From JBCBSK01 sp965250105 (GTDB lineage Bacteria > Pseudomonadota > Alphaproteobacteria > Rhizobiales > Tepidamorphaceae), in NCBI GenBank assembly GCA_965250105.1, contig OZ252290.1:3472001-3536000 (forward strand): DNA of 64,000 bases. Direction: 5' to 3'. The notes under the pieces were generated by a model. The model saw only the letters and a program-made list of their open reading frames with translations. It had not been told where the DNA came from and ran no database searches. Both the position numbers and the translations under genes were made by a program. Of the stretch, positions 1-7,619 are shown one piece after another (positions within the stretch are counted from its first letter, which is position 1; every line of letters starts with the position of its first letter).

Positions 1-1
1 G

Positions 2-1042
2 CGCACGCTTTGTCTGAAAACCGGGCTCGAAACGCTCCATGCCATGGGCGTGTTCCGGCTTCTGGCCCCGTTCACGCGCGGCCGCGGCGTGATCTTCACG
101 CTGCATCATGTCCTGCCGGCGCGGCACGATCCGTTCCAGCCGAACCGCATCCTCGAAGTGACGCCGGATTTCCTCGACCAGGCCGTCGGCCTCGTCCGGA
201 CGCAAGGCTATGACATCATCCCGATCGGCGAGGTGCCGGCGCGGCTCGCGGACCCCGATGCGGCGCCCTTCGCCGTCTTCACCTTCGATGACGGCTATCG
301 CGACAATCTGGACCATGCCTATCCGGTGATGAAGCGCCATGGCGCGCCGTTCACGATCTATGTCGCCACCGGTCTACCCGATGGCACAGCGGTCCTGTGG
401 TGGCGGGCGCTCGAAGAGATCCTGCGCGCTCATGACCGCGTGGCGCTGCCCGCCGATGCGGGCGACAACGATCTCCCGGCCCGGACGACGGAAGAAAAAT
501 ACCGCGCCTATGAGGCGATCTACTGGCGGCTGCGCGCCATGGGCGAAGACGATCAGCGCACCGCCATCGATGCGCTCTGCCGGCGCTATGGCCATGACCC
601 GGCCGCCTATTGCCGGTCGGTGTCGCTGACCTGGGACGAGATCCGCCGCCTGGCGGATGATCCGCTTGTCACGATCGGGGCGCATACGGTGAGCCATCCG
701 GCGCTGGCCAAGCTAGAGCGGGCCGAGGCGGTGCGCGAGATCGACGAGGGCCGCGCCGAACTCGCGCGGTCGGGCGCCGGCAGCGCGCGCCATCTCGCCT
801 ATCCTTACGGTTCGCCGCGCGAGGCGGGCGCGCGCGAATTCGCCTTATGCGGCGAACTGGGCTTCGCGACGGGCGTGACGACACGGCCCGGCGTGCTCCG
901 CGACGCCCATCGCGACCATCTCGGCGCGCTGCCGCGTGTTTCGCTGAACGGTGATTATCAGAAAGCGCGTTTCGTGCGCATGTTCCTGTCCGGGGCGCCC
1001 TTCGCGCTGGCCGGCCGGTTCCGTCAGCTCGACGTGGCCTGA
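2..1042 (+). CDS. Polysaccharide deacetylase family protein (5' end outside window)
   Basis: This is a NodB-type carbohydrate esterase family 4 protein, expected to remove acetyl groups from a surface or cell-wall polysaccharide. The reading frame is open to the first base. The segment before the ATG at 44 reads like family sequence (LETLHAMGVFRLL), so I treat the gene as truncated by the window edge rather than starting at 44. Motifs seen are TLHHV near the front, FTFDDGYRDN (the metal-binding Asp pair of the NodB domain), GAHTVSHPALAKL (the His pair) and the C-terminal LAYPYG. The last bases overlap the convergent DUF2842 gene by 19 nt. The exact sugar substrate cannot be told. The family is secure, the start is not visible. 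Confidence 0.85.
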   Translation, partial: RTLCLKTGLETLHAMGVFRLLAPFTRGRGVIFTLHHVLPARHDPFQPNRILEVTPDFLDQAVGLVRTQGYDIIPIGEVPARLADPDAAPFAVFTFDDGYRDNLDHAYPVMKRHGAPFTIYVATGLPDGTAVLWWRALEEILRAHDRVALPADAGDNDLPARTTEEKYRAYEAIYWRLRAMGEDDQRTAIDALCRRYGHDPAAYCRSVSLTWDEIRRLADDPLVTIGAHTVSHPALAKLERAEAVREIDEGRAELARSGAGSARHLAYPYGSPREAGAREFALCGELGFATGVTTRPGVLRDAHRDHLGALPRVSLNGDYQKARFVRMFLSGAPFALAGRFRQLDVA

Positions 1043-1374
1043 CCATCCTCGCCGGGCAAGGTCTTCGGCACTTCCATCCAACGGATCACCACGACGACCG
1101 GCGGGATCCAGGCGAGCCCGGCGACGAGATAGAAGGCCAGCTCGAGCAGGAAGCCGTTGCCGTTGATGAAAATCGCGCCGATATTCATCGCCACCAGCAT
1201 ATAGACCAGCAGGAAGAGCGGGATGACCAGCGTGCCGAACAGCTTGCGGCCGCGCCGCGAGCGCCGCGCGCCGGCGATATCGGCGTCGTAATAGGCGGTG
1301 TCCGCCGGTTGCGTGGCGGGGGCGGCTTCGGATGTTCGGGCGGTCTCGTCCGCCTCGGTCTTGCCATGTGTCAT
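1024..1374 (-). CDS. DUF2842 family small membrane protein
   Basis: This 116-residue protein has a hydrophilic N-terminal third, a basic stretch (RRSRRGRK) and then two hydrophobic segments, FGTLVIPLFLLVYMLVAM and FLLELAFYLVAGLAWIPPV, ending in VIRWMEVPK. That two-helix pattern with a final W-M-E/P signature matches the DUF2842 family of alphaproteobacterial inner-membrane proteins, whose function is unknown. I chose the ATG at 1374; an in-frame open stretch continues upstream, but its composition does not look like protein. An AG-rich segment before this ATG could act as a weak ribosome binding site. The gene converges on the deacetylase gene and diverges from heme A synthase. Confidence 0.7.
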   Translation of the reverse strand: MTHGKTEADETARTSEAAPATQPADTAYYDADIAGARRSRRGRKLFGTLVIPLFLLVYMLVAMNIGAIFINGNGFLLELAFYLVAGLAWIPPVVVVIRWMEVPKTLPGEDGQATSS

Positions 1375-1579
1375 CGGCGCTCTCTTGGTCGGCGGGGAGC
1401 TTGCGGCGTTCGGTCCCGTTTGCTTTTCCCGCGCTTCGGCGTAAGTAGCGCGCGATACGCTTTGATCCAATGGCCGGATTGCCGCAGGACGCCCCATCAA
1501 GCGACAGTCGTCGCGATCCCCGCCATCATCGGCCCCGAACCTCTTTCCCGATATCCCGATACAAGACCCCCCGCCGCCC

Positions 1580-2683
1580 ATGTCCGATACCGTCCTCACC
1601 GATATTCCAGCGTCCGCGACGCGCCTGACCGCCCGGCGCGCCGCGATCATGCGGGCCTGGCTGTGGTGTGTCGCGCTTCTGGTGGTCGCCATCATCGCGG
1701 TCGGCGGGGCGACGCGGCTCACCGATTCCGGCCTTTCCATCGTCGAATGGCGTCCGGTGACCGGCGTCATCCCGCCATTGACGGCGGAGGCCTGGGAGAT
1801 CGAACTCGAAAAATACCGCCAGATCCCGGAATACCAGATCATCAACAAGGGGATGAGCCTAGACGCGTTCAAGGTGATCTATTGGTGGGAGTGGGGGCAT
1901 CGTTTTCTCGGCCGGGTCATCGGACTCGCCTTCTTCGTGCCCTTCGTCGCCTTCGCCGCCATGGGGTGGCTGTCGCGCGGGCTGATGCTGCGCTTCGGTG
2001 CCTTGTTCCTGCTCGGCGGCCTTCAGGGGGCGATCGGCTGGTGGATGGTGACGAGCGGCCTCGTCGACCGGGTCGATGTCAGCCAATACAGGCTCGCCGT
2101 CCATCTCGGCATGGCATTCATCATCCTCGGCGCGCTGTTCTGGACGATCCGCGATCTCACGCCGGGGGAGCGATCCGTGCCGCATGCGGCGCGATCCGGC
2201 GTCACGCTCGTGGCCGGGCTGCTGACCGGCCTCGTCTTCATTCAGATCCTGATCGGCGCGCTCGTCGCGGGCCTCGATGCCGGGCTCGGCTTCGCGACCT
2301 GGCCGCTGATGAACGGGCAGTGGATCCCCGACCGGCTCTATCTCGCCGATCCCTGGTATCTGGCGGCGTTCGAGGATCCGCTAACGGTCCAGTTCAACCA
2401 TCGCGGCCTGGCCTATCTTCTGGTTGTCGGCGCGGGACTGCACTGGTTCTGGACCCGTCGCCGGCTCGGCGCGTCACCGGAAGCCCGGGGCGCGATGTGG
2501 CTCTTCCTGGCGCTTGGCGCCCAGGCAGCCCTCGGCATCGCGACGCTGCTCAACCATGTCCCGGTGTCGCTGGCGCTTCTGCACCAGTTCGGCGCGGTGG
2601 TGATCCTGGCGATCGCCATCGCCCATCTGCACCGGCTGACCGGCGGCACGCCGGTGCCCGTGGAGGCCGCGCGGCCGGCCTGA
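1580..2683 (+). CDS. ctaA: Heme A synthase (COX15/CtaA family)
   Basis: The product would oxidise the C8 methyl of heme O to a formyl group, making heme A for cytochrome c oxidase in the inner membrane. The 367-residue protein has about eight hydrophobic segments. The four heme-ligand histidines expected for the family are visible: His107 in WEWGHRFLGR, His175 in AVHLGMAF, His274 in FNHRGLAYL and His335 in LLHQFGAV. The N-terminal GGATRLTDSGLSIVEW is the classic COX15 signature, and length and spacing fit the alphaproteobacterial form. It stands alone here, with no cytochrome oxidase genes next to it. A GC-rich hairpin follows the stop codon. Confidence 0.95.
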   Translation: MSDTVLTDIPASATRLTARRAAIMRAWLWCVALLVVAIIAVGGATRLTDSGLSIVEWRPVTGVIPPLTAEAWEIELEKYRQIPEYQIINKGMSLDAFKVIYWWEWGHRFLGRVIGLAFFVPFVAFAAMGWLSRGLMLRFGALFLLGGLQGAIGWWMVTSGLVDRVDVSQYRLAVHLGMAFIILGALFWTIRDLTPGERSVPHAARSGVTLVAGLLTGLVFIQILIGALVAGLDAGLGFATWPLMNGQWIPDRLYLADPWYLAAFEDPLTVQFNHRGLAYLLVVGAGLHWFWTRRRLGASPEARGAMWLFLALGAQAALGIATLLNHVPVSLALLHQFGAVVILAIAIAHLHRLTGGTPVPVEAARPA

Positions 2684-2718
2684 CTCGAATCGGGTCTCAA
2701 CGACGGGCAAGAACGACA

Positions 2719-2746
2719 ACGGGCGGCCGTCGCGAGGGCCGCCCGT
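2719..2746. terminator. GC-rich hairpin between convergent ctaA and metY
   Basis: Two perfect 10-nt arms (ACGGGCGGCC and its complement) enclose an 8-nt loop between the stop codons of two convergent genes. There is no clear T-run on either side, so it may end transcription only partly or protect mRNA 3' ends. Confidence 0.45.
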
Positions 2747-2775
2747 CGAGATGTTCGCGCCGCAAAGGGCGTCGG

Positions 2776-4065
2776 TCAGGCGGCGTCCAGCGCCTGCGCC
2801 AGATCGGCGATGATGTCGTCCTTGTCCTCGATGCCGACCGACAGGCGCACCACGTCGGGGCCGGCACCGGCGAGCACCTTCTGTTCGTCCGACAATTGCC
2901 GATGGGTGGTCGAGGCCGGATGGATGATCAGGCTGCGCGTGTCGCCGATATTGGCGAGATGCGAGAACAGCTGGACGTTCGACACCACCTTGACGCCGGC
3001 GTCATAGCCGCCCTTGACGCCGAAGGTGAACACCGCGCCGGCGCCGTTCGGGCAATAACGCTGGGCGAGATTGTGGTGCCGGTCCGTCGGCAGGCCGGCA
3101 TAGCTGACCCAGGACACCTTGTCGTGGCCATCGAGGAACTGGGCCACGGCCAGCGCGTTGTCGCAATGCTTCTGCATTCTGAGCGACAGTGTCTCGACGC
3201 CGGTCAGGATCAGGAAGGCGTTGAACGGCGAGATCGCCGCGCCGAGATCGCGCAAGCCCAGCACCCGGCAAGCGATGGCGAAGGCGAAATTGCCAAAGGT
3301 CTCGTGCAGCACCATGCCGTTATAGGAGGCCTGCGGCTCGGACAGCGAGGGATACTTGCCCGGCACGTCCGACCAGTTGAACGTGCCGCCGTCGACGACC
3401 ATGCCGCCGATCGAATTTCCGTGCCCGCCGATGAACTTGGTCAGTGAATGGACCACGATGTCGGCGCCATGTTCGAAGGGGCGGCAGAGATAGGGCGAGG
3501 CCATGGTGTTGTCGACGATGAGCGGCACGCCGGCCTTCTTGGCGACCTGGGAGACGGCTTCGATATCGGTGACGATGCCGCCCGGATTGGCCAGGGACTC
3601 GACGAAGATCGCCTTGGTCTTGTCCGAGACCGCCGCCTCGAAGCTCGACAGGTCGTCGGGATCGGCCCACACCACGTTCCAACCGAACTTCTTATAGGCG
3701 TGGTTGAACTGGTTGATCGAACCGCCATAGAGCTTGCGCGAGGCGATGAACTCGTCGCCCGGTTCGAGAAGGGTGTGAAAGACGAGCTGCTGGGCGGCAT
3801 GGCCCGAGGCGACCGCCAGCGCCGCCGTGCCGCCTTCGAGGGCCGCCACCCGCTCTTCGAGCACCGCCGTCGTCGGATTGGTGATGCGGGTATAGATGTT
3901 GCCGAAGGCCTGGAGCCCGAACAGCGAGGCGGCGTGATCGGCATCGTCGAAGACGAAGGACGTCGTCTGGTAGATCGGCGTGGTGCGGGCGCCGGTGGCC
4001 GGATCTGGCTGGGCGCCGGCATGCACCGACAGGGTCGAGAAGCCGGGGACGGTGGTGTCGCTCAT
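2776..4065 (-). CDS. metY: O-acetylhomoserine sulfhydrylase, PLP-dependent
   Basis: This Cys/Met-metabolism PLP enzyme would make homocysteine from O-acetylhomoserine and sulfide, in direct sulfhydrylation for methionine synthesis. The 429-residue protein starts like the MetY group (TLSVHAGAQPDPATGARTTPIYQTTSF). It carries the PLP-binding lysine at about residue 210 in HSLTKFIGGHGNSIGG, a signature that separates MetY from MetB/MetC. The start at 4065 is preferred over the ATG at 4080 because GGAG lies six bases upstream of it. A candidate promoter (TATAAA) sits about 60 bases before the start. Together with metC and hom elsewhere in the window it covers most of the homoserine to homocysteine route. 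Confidence 0.93.
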   Translation of the reverse strand: MSDTTVPGFSTLSVHAGAQPDPATGARTTPIYQTTSFVFDDADHAASLFGLQAFGNIYTRITNPTTAVLEERVAALEGGTAALAVASGHAAQQLVFHTLLEPGDEFIASRKLYGGSINQFNHAYKKFGWNVVWADPDDLSSFEAAVSDKTKAIFVESLANPGGIVTDIEAVSQVAKKAGVPLIVDNTMASPYLCRPFEHGADIVVHSLTKFIGGHGNSIGGMVVDGGTFNWSDVPGKYPSLSEPQASYNGMVLHETFGNFAFAIACRVLGLRDLGAAISPFNAFLILTGVETLSLRMQKHCDNALAVAQFLDGHDKVSWVSYAGLPTDRHHNLAQRYCPNGAGAVFTFGVKGGYDAGVKVVSNVQLFSHLANIGDTRSLIIHPASTTHRQLSDEQKVLAGAGPDVVRLSVGIEDKDDIIADLAQALDAA

Positions 4066-4121
4066 CTTATTCTCCATCATTTCTGGGTGAATTATTGTCG
4101 AGATGATCTCTCATGGTGGTA

Positions 4122-4149
4122 TTTATAGACCGCTCCGCCGACGCGTCAT
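4122..4149 (-). promoter_or_regulatory. Candidate sigma-70 promoter of metY with a small dyad downstream
   Basis: On the minus strand ATGACG and TATAAA are separated by 16 bases, and the start codon of metY lies about 57 bases further on. The dyad GAGATGATCTC (4100-4110) lies between this promoter and the gene and could be an operator. No transcription data support it. Confidence 0.4.
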
Positions 4150-4727
4150 CTCTTGTTCGGGTCGGCCGGGGGCCTGCCATGCGTTGGACGCAGGCCGAAA
4201 TGCTGAAAGCCGGTGCCTTGCATCACGGGCTTGCGGCTTGAGATCGTCCGGCTGTTGACGCCGACCCAGCCGATCTCGCCCGACAGCCGGCCGAACTCGA
4301 TCTTCGGGCAGCGGTTCATGATCACGGTCAGGCCATGGGCTTCCGCCTTGCGGGCGGCGTCGTCGTTGCGCACGCCGAGCTGCATCCAGATGATGCTGGG
4401 CAGGGGGGAAAGCGCCAGGGCCTCGTCGACCACGCCTGAGGCCGCCGCGCTGTTGCGGAAGATGTCGACCATGTCGATGGGCTCGGGCACGTCGGCCAGC
4501 GAGGCATGGACGGGGCGGCCGGCGATCTCCTGGCCGGCCAGGCCCGGATTGATCGGGAAGACGGTGAAGCCCTTGTCGATCAGATAGCGCAGGACGAAAT
4601 AGCTCGGCCGCACGGTATTGGCGCTGGCGCCGACGATGGCGACCGTCTTCGCCGCATCGAGGACCGCCCGGATCTCCTCGTCGGCATAGCGCTCGTGGCG
4701 GTCTTCCCGGGGCGCGCGCGCGTCCAT
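4146..4727 (-). CDS. CoA-binding domain protein (YccU-like)
   Basis: This 193-residue protein has a Rossmann-type CoA-binding fold. It opens with VAIVGASANTVRPSYFVLRYL, the GxSxxxxRPS nucleotide loop of the YccU/CoA_binding_2 family, and continues with GFTVFPINPG and VDIFRNSAAASGVV. The family resembles the CoA-binding part of succinyl-CoA synthetase and its role is unclear. The start codon overlaps the stop of the upstream enoyl-CoA hydratase by one base (TGATG), which suggests translational coupling in one operon. metY follows in the same direction, perhaps from its own promoter. The family assignment is firm, the biological role is not known. Confidence 0.85.
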   Translation of the reverse strand: MDARAPREDRHERYADEEIRAVLDAAKTVAIVGASANTVRPSYFVLRYLIDKGFTVFPINPGLAGQEIAGRPVHASLADVPEPIDMVDIFRNSAAASGVVDEALALSPLPSIIWMQLGVRNDDAARKAEAHGLTVIMNRCPKIEFGRLSGEIGWVGVNSRTISSRKPVMQGTGFQHFGLRPTHGRPPADPNKR

Positions 4728-5563
4728 CAGGCGTCATCCCAGCGCGGCGCGCGCTTGTCGATGAAGGCGGCGAAGCCTTCCTCGGCATCGCGCAGCATCA
4801 GATTGTCGACCATCACCTCGGTCATCAGCCGATAGGCGGTGTCGGTATCGGCCTCGGCCTGGCGATAGAAGGCTTTCTTGCCGAGGGATATCACGGCGGT
4901 CGATTTCGCCGCGATCTGCCGGGCGAGGTCGGTCGTCGCGTCCGTCAGCCTGTCCGCCGGCACGACCTCGTTGACGAGGCCCGCCTCGCAGGCTTCCTCG
5001 GCCGTCATCAGCCGACCCGTGGTGAGGAGTTCGAAGGCCTTCTTGCGCTGGACATTGCGGGTCAGCGCGACCATCGGTGTCGAACAGAAGAAGCCGACAT
5101 CGACACCGTTGACGCCGAAGCGCGCGCTGTCCGACGCGACGGCGAGATCGCATGTCGCCACGAGCTGACAGCCCGCAGCGACCGCGATCCCCTGCACCTC
5201 GGCGATCACGGGCTGGGGCAGGTCGCGGATCCGCTGCATCAGGGCGTGGCAGGTCTTGAACAGCGTTTCGTAGAAGGCGCGGCCACGGTCGGGATCGTTG
5301 CGATGGCCCTGCATCTCCTTGAGATCGTGGCCGGCGCAGAAGCCGCGCCCGAGCGCCCGCAGCACGACGACGCGGCTCGTGCCGTCGTCGCGGATATGGT
5401 CGAGCGTGTCGATCAGTTCCGCCATGCAGTCGGCCGACAGCGTGTTGAAGGCCGCCGGCCGGTTCAGGGTGACGGTCGCGATCCCGTCATCGCCGCGCTC
5501 CAGCGCGAGCGCCGGCGGGTCGGCCATATGATCGTCCCGATGATCCTCGGCGCGGGCGTCCAT
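4727..5563 (-). CDS. Enoyl-CoA hydratase/isomerase family protein
   Basis: This crotonase-fold protein of 278 residues would act on an acyl-CoA. Visible family features are TVTLNRPAAFNTLS near the N-terminus, the oxyanion-hole segment FCAGHDLKEM, GIAVAAGCQLVATCDLAVAS, and a C-terminal tail with FIDKRAPRW typical of hydratases. The expected acidic residues are only partly conserved, so hydratase, isomerase or another crotonase activity are all possible. The start at 5563 has AAAGGA upstream. Its first five residues (MDARA) nearly repeat those of the next gene in the operon. It is coupled to the CoA-binding gene by a one-base overlap. Confidence 0.88.
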   Translation of the reverse strand: MDARAEDHRDDHMADPPALALERGDDGIATVTLNRPAAFNTLSADCMAELIDTLDHIRDDGTSRVVVLRALGRGFCAGHDLKEMQGHRNDPDRGRAFYETLFKTCHALMQRIRDLPQPVIAEVQGIAVAAGCQLVATCDLAVASDSARFGVNGVDVGFFCSTPMVALTRNVQRKKAFELLTTGRLMTAEEACEAGLVNEVVPADRLTDATTDLARQIAAKSTAVISLGKKAFYRQAEADTDTAYRLMTEVMVDNLMLRDAEEGFAAFIDKRAPRWDDA

Positions 5564-5786
5564 GGTGTTTCCTTTCGACAGCATCCGCCAGGGCGGATAT
5601 CTCGGAGGCAGGGCAGCCATCGCGGGATAGGCGATGGCGCGTCTTGCCGCTCGGCGGACGGCGCGGCATTTTGTCGGACGCTACGCAAAAAGTCGACCTT
5701 GGTCCGGCCGATCCCGGCAAGCGGCATCGACCGGATGAACTAGGGCCAAACGGACGGCGGTTAGCCGGCAGGGGAGCGGCGCGCGC

Positions 5787-6242
5787 ATGGATCAGACATT
5801 GGACAGGACGGCGGGGACGGGATCGAAAATGACGGCCGACGAGTTGAACGCCTATCTCGACGAGGTGTTCCCGCAGATGCATGAGGGCGGGCGCACCCAT
5901 GTTGTCGAGAAAGCGGGCGGCATGTTCGCCCGTATCCGGATGCGCTATCACGACCGGCACTTGCGCCCCGGCGGCACGATTTCCGGGCCGTCGATGATGG
6001 CGCTCGCCGATTTCGCGCTCTATGTCGCGATCCTGGCCGAGATCGGCAAGGTGCCGCTGGCGGTGACGACCAATCTGTCGATCAACTTCCTGCGCAAGCC
6101 CGCGCAAAGCGATCTTCTCGGCGATTGCACGCTTCTCAAGGTCGGCCAGCGACTGGCCATCGGCGAGGTGGCGATCCGCTCGGACGGCGTCGACGATCTC
6201 GTCGCCCATGTCGTCGGCACTTATTCGATCCCGCCGCGCTGA
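5787..6242 (+). CDS. PaaI family thioesterase (hotdog fold)
   Basis: The 151-residue protein is a single hotdog domain of the PaaI/YbgC-like acyl-CoA thioesterase type. Marks are the segment RPGGTISGPSMMALADFALYVAI, where the helix carries the catalytic Asp, and TTNLSINFLRKPAQSDLL, a common strand-turn of the family. The first 14 residues (to MTADELN at 5829) may be extra; GGGGAG lies ten bases before the ATG at 5787. It diverges from the enoyl-CoA hydratase operon, and the pairing of a thioesterase with a hydratase and a CoA-binding protein suggests acyl-CoA turnover. The substrate is unknown. Confidence 0.88.
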   Translation: MDQTLDRTAGTGSKMTADELNAYLDEVFPQMHEGGRTHVVEKAGGMFARIRMRYHDRHLRPGGTISGPSMMALADFALYVAILAEIGKVPLAVTTNLSINFLRKPAQSDLLGDCTLLKVGQRLAIGEVAIRSDGVDDLVAHVVGTYSIPPR

Positions 6243-6265
6243 GCCGGATACGGGCGCTGGGATGG

Positions 6266-6279
6266 GGTATTTTAATACC
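6266..6279. promoter_or_regulatory. AT-rich dyad upstream of rplM
   Basis: GGTATT and AATACC flank two T residues to form a perfect 14-bp dyad just after the thioesterase stop codon. It could be an operator or a weak transcription end. The surrounding 40 bases are clearly AT-richer than the neighbouring DNA. Confidence 0.3.
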
Positions 6280-6337
6280 TCATTTCTAATTCTCTGACGG
6301 ATTTGATCTTTTTCGCCCGCTATTGGTTCGAAAGAGC

Positions 6338-6366
6338 TTGACCCGTGCCGGAGAAGCCGTTATCTC
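6338..6366 (+). promoter_or_regulatory. Candidate promoter of the rplM-rpsI operon
   Basis: TTGACC and TATCTC are separated by exactly 17 bases in the 265-base gap before rplM. This leaves a leader of roughly 135 bases before the GTG start. No strong alternative promoter is visible in the gap. Confidence 0.4.
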
Positions 6367-6507
6367 CCGGCTACCTGCGGGTCGGGCGCGTGTGCTCGAT
6401 GGCAATCGACCGGTCGACGCGGCCCGCATCATCCATCTCATCGCCGATGCCGGATCATGGACGTTTCCCCTGATCGCGCCGGCATCGTGGTCAGCAGGAG
6501 CGGTTAC

Positions 6508-6990
6508 GTGACGCTTCCAGATAACAGAACGTTTTCGGCCAAGCCCGCCGAGGTCGAGAAGGACTGGGTCGTGATCGACGCCGAGGGTCTCGTCGTCGGC
6601 CGGCTCGCGGCGCTCATCGCGCTGCGCTTGCGTGGCAAGCACAAGCCGATCTTCACCCCGCATGTCGATTGCGGCGACAATGTCGTGGTGATCAACGCGG
6701 AGAAGGTGGTGTTCACCGGCCGCAAGCGGTCCGACAAGGTCTATTACTGGCATACCGGCTATCCCGGCGGCATCAAGCAGCGCACCGCGCGCGAGCTGAT
6801 CGAGGGCCGGTTCCCCGACCGGGTCCTGAAGAAGGCCGTTCAGCGCATGCTGCCGCGCGGACCTCTCGGCCGGCGCCAGCTCAAGAACCTCAAGATCTAT
6901 GCCGGCCCCGAGCATCCGCACGAGGCGCAGCAGCCCACCCCGCTCGACGTCAAGTCGATGAACCGCAAGAATGTCGGAGTTGCCGCATGA
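6508..6990 (+). CDS. rplM: 50S ribosomal protein L13
   Basis: The protein of 160 residues is ribosomal protein L13, an early-assembly component of the large subunit. Recognition is direct: FSAKPAEVEKDWVVIDAEGLVVGRLA, KHKPIFTPHVDCGDNVVVINAEKVVFTG, YYWHTGYPGGIK and MLPRGPLGRRQLKNLKIYAGPEHPHEAQQP are near-invariant in alphaproteobacteria. I start it at GTG 6508 because AGGAG lies eight bases upstream and the family begins only a few residues before TFSAKP; an ATG further upstream (6457) would add 17 unrelated residues. The stop overlaps the rpsI start by four bases (ATGA), the usual L13-S9 coupling. Confidence 0.95.
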   Translation: MTLPDNRTFSAKPAEVEKDWVVIDAEGLVVGRLAALIALRLRGKHKPIFTPHVDCGDNVVVINAEKVVFTGRKRSDKVYYWHTGYPGGIKQRTARELIEGRFPDRVLKKAVQRMLPRGPLGRRQLKNLKIYAGPEHPHEAQQPTPLDVKSMNRKNVGVAA

Positions 6991-7469
6991 GCGAGACCGA
7001 AATCCGTTCGCTGGAAGATCTCGGCGGCGCGCTCGACACGCCGGTCGACGGCGCGCCCGTCCACGTCCAGAAGCTCGACGCCCAGGGTCGCGCCTATGCC
7101 ACCGGCAAGCGCAAGGACGCCATCGCGCGCGTCTGGATCAAGCCGGGACCGGGCCGCATCCAGATCAATGGCCGCGACTTCGAGACCTATTTCGCCCGGC
7201 CCGTCCTGCGCATGCTGTTGCAGCAGCCGCTGGTCCTCGCCGACCGCGTCGGCCAGTATGACATCTTCTGCTCGGTCGCCGGCGGCGGCCTTTCCGGCCA
7301 GGCGGGCGCGGTGCGCCACGGGCTAGCCAAGGCGCTGACCCATTACGAGCCGGAACTGCGCCCCGTCCTCAAGAAGCAGGGCTTCCTGACCCGCGATGCG
7401 CGCGTCGTCGAGCGAAAGAAGTATGGCCGCCGCAAGGCTCGCCGCAGCTTCCAGTTCTCGAAGCGCTGA
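6987..7469 (+). CDS. rpsI: 30S ribosomal protein S9
   Basis: This 160-residue protein is ribosomal protein S9. The first 30 residues are an acidic extension typical of alphaproteobacteria. The body runs from AYATGKRKDAIARVWIKPG through GGGLSGQAGAVRHGLAKAL to the basic C-terminus ERKKYGRRKARRSFQFSKR, whose tail reaches into the ribosomal P site. The ATGA overlap with rplM shows the two are translated as a unit. A strong factor-independent terminator follows 24 bases after the stop codon, so the operon ends here. Confidence 0.97.
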   Translation: MSETEIRSLEDLGGALDTPVDGAPVHVQKLDAQGRAYATGKRKDAIARVWIKPGPGRIQINGRDFETYFARPVLRMLLQQPLVLADRVGQYDIFCSVAGGGLSGQAGAVRHGLAKALTHYEPELRPVLKKQGFLTRDARVVERKKYGRRKARRSFQFSKR

Positions 7470-7493
7470 TCCCAGCCGCATCGAAACGGACAA

Positions 7494-7519
7494 GGCGGGC
7501 CCAGGCGGCCCGCCTTTTT
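7494..7519 (+). terminator. Rho-independent terminator of rplM-rpsI
   Basis: A perfect 8-bp stem (GGCGGGCC with GGCCCGCC), a 5-base loop and a run of five T residues lie just downstream of rpsI. Confidence 0.85.
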
Positions 7520-7619
7520 CATATGGCCTAGGGCCCACGTGCTCTTGAGGCAGGCATTTATCCGAGCGCAAGGCGCCAATCCGAACCGGCGGCGTCTCGT
7601 TTCACAAGGGAGAACCGGC

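Noticed and set aside
1309..3447. A long plus-strand open frame across ctaA and metY
   Set aside because: It runs through two well-supported genes in other frames and has low-complexity Arg/Pro/Ala translation without motifs.
4066..4130. A SAM riboswitch before metY
   Set aside because: Such switches are common before metY-like genes in this class, but the leader here is only about 50 bases and I could not match the SAM-II pseudoknot core.
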